From: Isoetes taiwanensis
Lineage: Eukaryota > Streptophyta > Lycopodiopsida > Isoetales > Isoetaceae
Length of the DNA: 64,000 bases
NCBI GenBank assembly: GCA_021234155.1
Contig: JAJEKV010000064.1
Coordinates: 6,450,001-6,514,000 of the forward strand
Reading direction: 5' to 3'
Made by a program: the position numbers and the translations under genes. Positions 56,857 to 64,000 of the stretch are shown in pieces. Numbering within the stretch: position 1 is the stretch's first letter; each line of letters starts with the position of its first letter. A model generated the notes under the pieces. It was given only the letters and a program-made list of their open reading frames with translations. It was not told the origin of the DNA and did not search any database.

Positions 56857-57050
56857 GGGTAAAAGCATGAAAGGGTGTACGTACATCGTACTGAATTGAA
56901 GGACGAATTTGTGCTTTTTTGGGGTACATTTTAGATGTACATCAAGATACTATGGTTTGTCGTTTTGTGTCAGATATGCAATGATTGCAAGATCATCCCT
57001 GACATTCCCCCCGAAATTCTTGGTTAACCACCCACCAGAAACCAAATTGA

Positions 57051-60000
57051 ATGGATCCGTCCCTCCCTTTCCGAAATTCCCCTTTCACGGAAGAACAACA
57101 AGGAATTTCGAAGCAAACACATGTCAATCTGTTCATGGAGGGTGAGAATTCCAATGGAAGTGATGGTTCTAAGCGCCAAGTATGCCGACATTGGCGGTGT
57201 TATGCCACAAAACAAATAAAGAAAGCGTGTTGGCAATTCGGTTGGATTGCATCCTCGATTCTTTGGCAAACGCTTACGTCGAATCAAAAGATTAGTTTTT
57301 GTGATCGTTTGTTGCAAGATGACAGCTTTTTTCGTTTTCGAACACATGAATTGGAAATCCTTCCGGGTTATTGTTATGAAATCAATGATCAGAAACTTGA
57401 AAGATGGACTTCAAGAAGTAAAGTCCGCTAATAGCAAAGATAAATTGGCTGCAAAACATTCAATTTGTTATCAATGATTGTTGGAAAAAAAAGGAGATAT
57501 AAACAAGAATGTTTCTTCAAAATTGCTAAAGATACAGACCAAGAAATTTATCCAAAGCTGCGGCAAGAAGGAAGATAATGTCATTAAGTGGAGCAAATGT
57601 ATGGGCTTTGGCGGGAAGGATGCCAAGATCAAATAGAATCGATGATTCAATCAAATGTCGTTAATTGAATTTTGGCTTGACAATACCAAAGTTTCACCAA
57701 AGGTTAGAGATGTCATGAAGAGGAGAACACAAGCAATACAATACCTTGATATCTCACGGGTTTGCTCTTGTAATTGAATCAATTCATCTTGGAGTTTATG
57801 TTTTCTTCCAAAATTCTTTCATGACATTCTAGTACATTCGTACATTCTAGTACATTACGTACATTCTAGTTACATTCGAGTGACACGTTAATGAATACAC
57901 ATGGTTCTCATGAAATGTATTGCATTTTACATTGTTTACATAGTAGCGAAATCTTGCGATGATGTGCTATTAGGTACTTTTTAGATGTACATCCATTAAC
58001 GATTACATGTCCATGCATTTTGCATTTACATGTACTTGAATATCAAAATTACATCATTCTACATTTTAGTGTACTTTTCGGTAATGAAGCCAAACAAATC
58101 GGACATATGTACATTAGTTGTACTAATATTGTAACATTAATGTGATGTACTAATATTGGAACATTAATTAGATGTACATTGGATGTACATTGGATGTACA
58201 TTGGATGTACATTGGATGTTGATGGAACTGTTGGCTGTACATTAGATGTCTTCTTTGTACATTAGATGTACATTAGATGTACAAAGATAACATCGGTGGA
58301 ACTGTTGGATGGACATTTTATGTACATAGAACATACATTAATTGTACAATAGTATAGTTCAATACTCTTTTGGCATCTGGTTCGCCGACATCATTTTGCT
58401 AACATGGTCTTTAATGCTTTTGTTATTGCGGTCGAGCTTTATCAACGGTTTGTATATCGAATCCCGATACCAAAATTAGCCCAACCGGTTCGAGTATCCA
58501 AACCTGATTGCATAAGGAAATTGAAGGAGAGAAACACATGTTGTTGTGTCAAACATGAGCAAGCGGTCTGTACGTAAAGGCCTTCAATGATATGAGGAGA
58601 TCCCTACATGTTAATTGCACTTTGCGGGTCAGAGTGTCGTGCATCCCAAAAAAACAATGGAGTATGTCAAGCAAACAAGAAAACTTTTGATAATGTTAGT
58701 ATCTTGTGGAGGTCAACAGTTTTGCGAAAATATGTGACGGATGAATGGCATAAACTAAAATGCATCAAAGGCGAATGTGATGAATGTGGAGTGAAGAAAT
58801 TAGACATCCGTCCAAACGAGGAAGATGGAATTGAGAATGTGGACCGGCAAGTATATGCATATGTCAATGAGCCATCCAAAAAGGTACATCGAAAGGCTTA
58901 GATTAGTTGATCGAATGACAAAGCATCCGTTTTGTTAAAGAACATGAAAAATCAGCTTGCTAAGTTTACGATCATAACTTTACTGACAATCGGGCAGAGC
59001 AAACAGTTTAAAAGATGTGTTGAGAAACTCCCTGATAATAGTGTGTTGTCCATTTGTTGACTTTTGCGAGAACTACACATTGAAACCGAGGGGACGTAGT
59101 GCAATCCGAGCATTGGAATCCTGATCAAATTAGTATTTTGGTCCATATTTCAATGATGAAAATAGAAGGTAAGCTTAAAAAAAAAGGCATTTCTATGTTT
59201 TGGATGACGGGAAGCATGACACTCATTTTGTGCAACATGGTTTTAAATTACATTTGGGGTGGCTTAAGAATAATGGAGGTGGACACATAAACCTTCATTA
59301 TGTGTGGTCGGATGGTTGTGCATCTCAATTCAAATCAAGACGCGTGCATGGTATGGAATCAGAGATACCATGTTGAAAATAAAATTCGAAAGTGATATGG
59401 AATTTCTTTGGATCCGGCCATGGGAAAGGCACACATGATGGCGAGGCTGGTATAGCAAAGTTGTGGCTTGAGAGCGGCGAAAAAACAAAATGGCATGCCG
59501 CTGATAAAGTCGCGAAAACTTGGCTTGTGCGGTTTTAAGGGCCAAGGAATCGGATTGTGAAAGGGTGTTTTGGGAGGTTGGAAAACAGATGTGAACAGGC
59601 AGCAAGCATTCAATTGCAAGACTTTACCTGGTACTCGGCGGATACATTACGTGTCAACTATAAACCCAGCCGAGATCCAACAAAGTTGCTATCTGCACCA
59701 CTCTCGTGCTTTTGTGATGCTTGCATTAACTTCAATTGGTTGAATTGTGAGAACATTAAACATTGTGGAGAATGGTCTCTAAAAGTTTGGAGCCCACAGA
59801 TCATATTGCCTCTCGTGTTGAAGCTGAAAATGATGTGGAAGTTTTGTATGCGAGGACGAGGCTGGTTTAGATGACAATCTTGTAGTCTGTTTTGAGATGT
59901 ATTTGTGTGTTTTTGCAGACCGGACAATGTGGAAGGTGTTTCATACTATGTTCTCATGTGCACCAGGGAAAAGCATGCATTGGAAGAAGATTCAATTGAT

Positions 60001-60261
60001 GACTATGGAAATGAATACTCTGCTGGCACTAGTGTCATTGAAGGACAATATTATGAACTAATCCCGTGCACCACAATAAGTATAAACCTGCTTCCTACTA
60101 AGAATGTTTTGGTACCGCAGAGAATCTGTGATTGGGGTTCGAATCCCATTCAAGAAAGTAAAACACAAGCTGAAGGGGCAAGCCGGCATTTCACTTGCCG
60201 GATGAAGTCCATGAGACATTGTTATCACAACTTCCAAAGAATTGTAGATGACATGGACTAA
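57051..60261 (+). pseudogene. DDE-like transposase of an unassigned superfamily, copy 2
   Basis: N-terminal exon-like frame 57051-57431 (CRHWRCYATKQIKKACWQFG; ELEILPGYCYEINDQKLERW), then FWLDNTKVSPKVRDVMKRRT at about 57670, then KPDCIRKLKERNTCCCVKHE at 58490. The Cys block KLKCIKGECDECGV (58760) follows. The first acidic motif is VDFCENYTL (59055). ISILVHISM and DDGKHDTHFVQHGF follow, then the second acidic motif WSDGCASQFKS (59305) and HGKGTHDGEAGIAKLW (59425). A Cys cluster LSCFCDACINFNWLNCEN (59705) and GQYYELIPCTTISINLLPTK (60050) complete it. The order equals that of 42.4-44.2 kb, at low identity. Repeats at 57.83-58.35 kb sit in a presumed intron. Stops and frame changes are present, so inactivity is likely. 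The superfamily is not assigned. Confidence 0.68.
57825..58345. repeat. GTACATT(C/A)(T/G)A(G/T)-type short repeats
   Basis: At 57825-57880 GTACATTCTA recurs. At 58180-58280 (TTGGATGTACA)n and (TTAGATGTACA)n occur in tandem, with at least seven units. The same word, GATGTACAT, occurs at 56937, 57984 and 60360-60405. Confidence 0.85.
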
Positions 60262-60363
60262 GTCAGATCTGTAGTACTTTCCTGAAATATTGTAATACTT
60301 TGTTATAAGAACTGAAGAACTGGACTACTTCAGAAGTGCATTATGTACATCAATGTACATAAG

Positions 60364-60404
60364 ATGTACAACAGATGTACATCTTATGTACATCTGTTGT
60401 ACAT
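60364..60404. terminator. Perfect 19-bp inverted repeat between convergent genes
   Basis: ATGTACAACAGATGTACAT, a 3-bp loop, then its exact reverse complement. It lies between the end of the plus-strand transposase (60261) and the end of the minus-strand frame (60593). It could shape 3' ends or be a transposase-binding subterminal repeat; the role is inference. Confidence 0.6.
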
Positions 60405-60592
60405 TCCAGAAATCTTATAAAAATTTGTTAAGTGTAAGTTGATTAGAATTGAACACAAGAAAGTTGAATTGCATAAACACTAAAATGGTTTCAGTCATGG
60501 CAAAGATAAGAAATGGACAGGTTTTCATGTACAAATGGTTGATTTATTTATATTGTGGACATAAATATAACACACCCAAAAATGAGCATGGC

Positions 60593-61015
60593 TCATAATT
60601 CATGACCAAGCTTCAAAATGTCAGTAGGAGCCTGATATCTTATGACTATTGCATCATGTCTTCCAGCCCGCCGAGAGGCTGAAGAGATATCCTCTAAAGC
60701 AGTAGTCCATGCGGTTTCTATAGCACGTGCCACTGGCAAACCTTTCCATCCTACATAGCCTGCATCTTCCAGGACACGTGCCTTCCCCCAAGGGTTGTGC
60801 AACAAGTGATTTGCTGCCAATATACCTTTCATGGTTGCTCGTTCCTCATAATTTTCAATTTGCTCAACCTTTTCCCAAAGTCCAGGAACAGCAGTATAGA
60901 GGCGATAATCGGTCCCCAACCCTATGTACTTGCAGCTTGTGTTGGTTTGTATTACCTCGGGTGCAAAGAGAACTCTATCTCTTAGTTTCTTAATAGTCTT
61001 TTGTGTTTGATCCAT
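60593..61015 (-). CDS. Hypothetical protein, 140 codons
   Basis: One unbroken minus-strand frame, MDQTQKTIKKLRDRVLFAPE to LKLGHEL, with natural composition (YIGLGTDYRLYTAVPGLWEK; ARVLEDAGYVGWKGLPVARA). No family recognised. It converges with the transposase and may be the last exon of the minus-strand gene cluster that runs to 64 kb. Confidence 0.45.
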   Translation of the reverse strand: MDQTQKTIKKLRDRVLFAPEVIQTNTSCKYIGLGTDYRLYTAVPGLWEKVEQIENYEERATMKGILAANHLLHNPWGKARVLEDAGYVGWKGLPVARAIETAWTTALEDISSASRRAGRHDAIVIRYQAPTDILKLGHEL

Positions 61016-61199
61016 TCATCTACAAAGCAAATGAAGATCACTTAATTATGTATACACACTCATAATTGTACCAATAAGAAAGACAGTAAGAATAGAGTAC
61101 TCAAGTGCAATGAACAAAAACTTTGATACATATATTCATAACATTTGAATTTGTACATCACCAAAGTCTCAGTACCAACAATGGGCGGTCGAGAGGCCA

Positions 61200-61990
61200 A
61201 TAACATGATGGCGCTTTCTCCATTCCTTGCTCAGGTATATTGACTAAATTTAGGCGTGAGCACCCAAGTTGCTTGCCATAGTTTGCCGACAAAATCTGTT
61301 CCACCCGCCTTTCGATATGCCATCCGCTACATTAGTCATTGGATGCTCTTTCACATAAACTATACCATCTTCGCCATTTTGAATCCATTAAGCCATGGAA
61401 TGAGCTCCATGACAAGCAATCTGTCACTAGCTAATATCGGTGTCCAAGAGAAAGGACATATGTAGCTTCCTACTGAGATTCAAAGTGGATTTGTATCTTT
61501 AAATCGTCGATCGAACTGTATGTCCATAGTACTCTGGGTACTCTTTCCATACCACGACTAATGGTTTCACAAACAACCCCTTTTGAGGTTCATAGGGGTG
61601 TTTGTGTGGCGAGAGTCCAACACCGCTCCCCGGTCAGTAAACAAACTTCAGCTTTATGGAAAAAGCATCACAAATATGTTCCACAATTGGTTGAAGATTT
61701 TTAGAAGTGAGTGAAGACCAGATGGCAACATCAAACCCTTCTCTTACAAATGCTAACAAATGATGCTAACCCCGGCCTCAAAGAAAAACACGCTTCCTAT
61801 ATTAAATTGAAGCTCATCTTTCCGGATCTGTTGGTATCTTGAGTTAATATTTTCATTCTTGTGCACACTCTTGCCCAACACGTAATTTAAGTCAAAGATA
61901 ACGAGCTTTCTCCCCTGATTAGATGATTCACCACGGCAAGAAAACACTTGAGATTCACAATTTATAATTACATTTCGGACACACAATTGA
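61200..61990 (-). pseudogene. FCP1/NLI-type HAD phosphatase-like sequence, broken
   Basis: The minus strand reads NQGRKLVIFDLNYVLGKSVH (61905-61850), the motif-I region of FCP1-like HAD proteins. The usual second Asp (DxDxT) is replaced by Asn (DLNYV), as in a plant subgroup. After a frame shift at 61755 it reads AFVREGFDVAIWSSLTSKNL and QPIVEHICDAF, typical of the region after motif I, then FVKPLVVVWKEYPEYYG (61520-61600). Downstream sequence to 61250 lacks a clear second DD motif. Family members dephosphorylate the RNA polymerase II tail; with the motif I change and frame breaks this copy is probably inactive. It lies within the presumed transposon, which is unusual. Confidence 0.6.
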
Positions 61991-62329
61991 GAAAACACAT
62001 TGATAATTACACGATTGTTATTTGCACAGTGTAAGTGAGACAAATAAATTAATTTTTCATTACTTATTGAGTACAAAGAAGCTCGGAGCATGGCTCATAC
62101 AAAACTGTAATTTACAAACAAGTCAAAGGGACTATCTACCCTGTGTAGGAACAACTGCTTGTATATTCATCTCGCCTTCTACAATTAATGCCTCCATTAG
62201 ATGATCCCTCCGTGACTTGGCATAGGCATCGATGAAACCAACTGGGTGTCATCTGCATGGTGCACAAGTATTAGAGGACTATACCAACAAATAACTAATA
62301 GGAAAATAACATGTTCTACTTACAAAAAT

Positions 62330-62940
62330 GGAGCTTGGCTGTGCATCAACCACGGCATCTATGAATTTGTGCATGTAAGCCACAATGTACATGCAAGGGT
62401 TGCTGGTACTAGTTTCTGGCATTTTAGGACAGAACACAGGAGCATCAAAGTTCTTCCTACCATGGCTTAAAAAGTCGTTGGATCCGAGAGCATCATGTTA
62501 TTGATCACAAGCTTATGAAACCTGCAAAATTGCAATGTGAGAATAAATCAAGCATAAGAAATTGCAATATGAGAATAATCAAATCATAAAAACAAAACAG
62601 AAACTCATACTTACTTCTGGACCACTTTAGCATCGGGTACATAGCCTTTGACAGGAGAGAGGATCTGTATACTTGGGCTAGCTATAGATGGAAAAGAGCT
62701 TTTCATTGGACCAGCAAGCACAAGTATTGCCAATGCCACATTTGGGCCTTGCAGAATTGGAACAAATATGTATTGGCATCTTGCAATCAAAATGCCATCC
62801 AGCCCTTCCTTTATGTTAGTGTTCTGTGCATCTGCCCCCCTGTTCTTGAGGGAATTCACAAAATTCTGAAGGTGTCCTATCGAACCGTAAAAACTTGTGT
62901 TTCCAATCGATGGAAGATCGCTACAAAGGTACCTGCACAC
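62330..62940 (-). pseudogene. Possible Ulp1-like (C48) protease remnant
   Basis: The minus strand reads ARCQYIFVPILQGPNVALAI (about 62770), resembling the strand before the catalytic His, with HW replaced. Later, near 62330-62450, it reads CPKMPETSTSNPCMYIVAYM, resembling the Q...DCGxF box with the Gln and Asp lost. Two weak matches in the right order, about 330 bp apart, suggest a decayed Ulp1 domain, as also found in the MULE at 26.6-27.4 kb. Other explanations are possible. Confidence 0.35.
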
Positions 62941-63399
62941 AAATCCAGATTACATATTAATACATAAGATGAGTGACTTAGGGAATGAAATAACATAAAT
63001 ATGTTGAAATGCTAGCCTACCTCCCATAGACATCTACCATCTTAGAGGTCAAGTCCAGCTTCCAAAGAGAACTTCGTCAACATCACTTTGAAAGATAGAG
63101 GGTGCAGGCTTAGGAGGACAAATCCCTATAAGGAGTGAATGGAACCAACCTTTTCGGTCGGTTCACTAAAATCGCATAAGGAAACAACAAAGATTAGCAA
63201 AAGAATATATCTATTGTAATCAATTGTATATTACTCACCTTGTAAATTCATCACCGTTTCAAAGATCTTCTCGAGGACTGCACCTTATTTGTTATCACAT
63301 CAATAGTTGCTTGTAGATCCTCTTCCTCTTCCTGGCCTCCGACTTCGGAAGGATCGGGATCAGCTTCCTTCACGGCTTTGATGATCGTCCTATGCACAA

Positions 63400-63990
63400 A
63401 AAAATGTGGTTAATTACCATAAATCTGAGATGTTTAACAAAATTAGTTCATCTTGGACATACCTCTTTCTAGGTGGTGGTGGCACTTTTTGCCCGGAGAT
63501 TTTCTTTTCGAGGACATTTTTTTTTGTTCTTTGGAGATTTTGCCTGCTTTTTTTTCCTTTTGGAGTGCCATCACCAAAGATTCTTTTGCCTCCTCTTTGG
63601 AGTGGACTCAACTACCAACTCAGCTTCCTCTTCCCTGGTATCTCCTGGGTTAAAATCTGGATCTGTGTCCTTTGTAGCTTCTTCTGTAACAGGTCCAGAA
63701 CTGGGACCTGCAGATGATGCTGAGACAGAAGCTGAATCTTTCTTAGCTTCTCCAATTACTAATTTAGCACTTGGTGATGAAAGATTTTCTGTTGCAGCAG
63801 TCATTGAAGGCTCTGCACCTGCACCTGCTTTAGCTTTCTCAAGTGCCATCCTCTCAATTTCCTCAACTTCACTTTGCCATGTTCGAAAGCGCAATTGCTG
63901 CGGTGTTCTATTACTGGCACTGAAAATGTCATTGGTGATCTGGAGCTGGAAGGTAGAGGGTCTACAGATTCGGTCTGCTTATTATGCTCA
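63400..63990 (-). other. Ser/Ala/Glu-rich coding-like region at window edge
   Basis: A minus-strand frame 63894-63571 reads RTWQSEVEEIERMALEKAKA, then an acidic, Ser-rich stretch to STPKRRQKN, followed by a basic KKSRQNLQRTKKN-like segment in another frame near 63500-63570. It is probably the N-terminal, disordered part of the minus-strand gene cluster and continues beyond the window. No family recognised. Confidence 0.4.
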
Positions 63991-64000
63991 GTAAAATCTG

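Larger units (their letters stand above)
56857..64000 (+). mobile_element. Large DNA transposon, left end in window, right end not seen
   Basis: The left terminus GGGTAAAAGCATGAAAGGGT matches the inverted repeat of the MITE at 14070-14400 with two differences. Inside are a plus-strand transposase gene (57.05-60.26 kb), TACAT-rich repeats and minus-strand genes with Ulp1-like and FCP1-like sequence (60.6-64 kb). No inverted copy of the terminus is found before the window ends, so the full extent is unknown. Whether all the minus-strand genes belong to it is inference. Confidence 0.5.

Overview
The window is nuclear DNA of a land plant. It has spliced genes with GT..AG introns, plant-type L1 LINEs, a TRIM, a Mutator-like element, LTR elements primed by initiator tRNA-Met, and fragments of plant genes (MEE59-like, SAM50, PPR). 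No organellar or bacterial gene organisation is present. The mix of old, diverse DNA transposons, including transposase families I cannot place, would fit a large non-flowering genome such as a fern, lycophyte or gymnosperm. That last point is inference; the species cannot be read from the sequence.

Layout. (1) 0-4.7 kb: a 5'-truncated L1-type LINE on the minus strand, flanked by pyrimidine-rich tracts and interrupted by a tandem TRIM array (1779-2486). (2) 4.8-6.1 kb: a decayed Helitron Rep/helicase. (3) 6.1-9.8 kb: mostly non-coding DNA with 3' ends of a second LINE family. (4) 9842-32913: one LTR retrotransposon with a GAATT target duplication, inserted into a LINE fragment whose two halves lie at 9764-9841 and 32919-33040. 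Its 11 kb interior has no recognisable gag-pol but holds a MITE, a possible Helitron end and an intron-bearing, apparently captured gene. Its 3' LTR is split by a 9.3 kb Mutator-like element (22222-31479, 10-bp target duplication) that encodes a MURA-type transposase and, on the opposite strand, a Ulp1-type (C48) cysteine protease. (5) 33-36.6 kb: non-coding DNA plus an ORF1-only LINE remnant. (6) 36650-37423: the one gene that looks like an intact host gene, a four-exon MEE59-like gene of 163 codons. (7) 37.4-42.2 kb: LTR remnants and simple duplications.

(8) 42.2-64 kb: a dense field of unusual DNA-transposon material. It has two diverged transposases of one unassigned DDE-like family (42.4-44.2 and 57.05-60.26 kb), a third unrelated transposase-like relic (46.6-48.4 kb), a RING-like zinc-finger/coiled-coil gene, and a frameshifted histone-H3-like coding region (50.1-50.8 kb). 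Three clusters of a palindromic repeat surround the last of these. There are also captured SAM50 and PPR fragments, and a right-hand element (from 56857, running off the window) that carries Ulp1-like and FCP1-like sequences next to the transposase.

How it fits together: apart from the MEE59-like gene, almost all coding sequence belongs to mobile elements or was carried by them. The nested insertions give a relative order (LINE, then LTR element, then MULE). The strongest candidates for something undescribed are the H3-like sequence with its surrounding palindromic repeats, and the multi-gene DNA transposon that starts at 56857, whose terminal sequence matches the terminal inverted repeat of the 0.33 kb MITE at 14070-14400.
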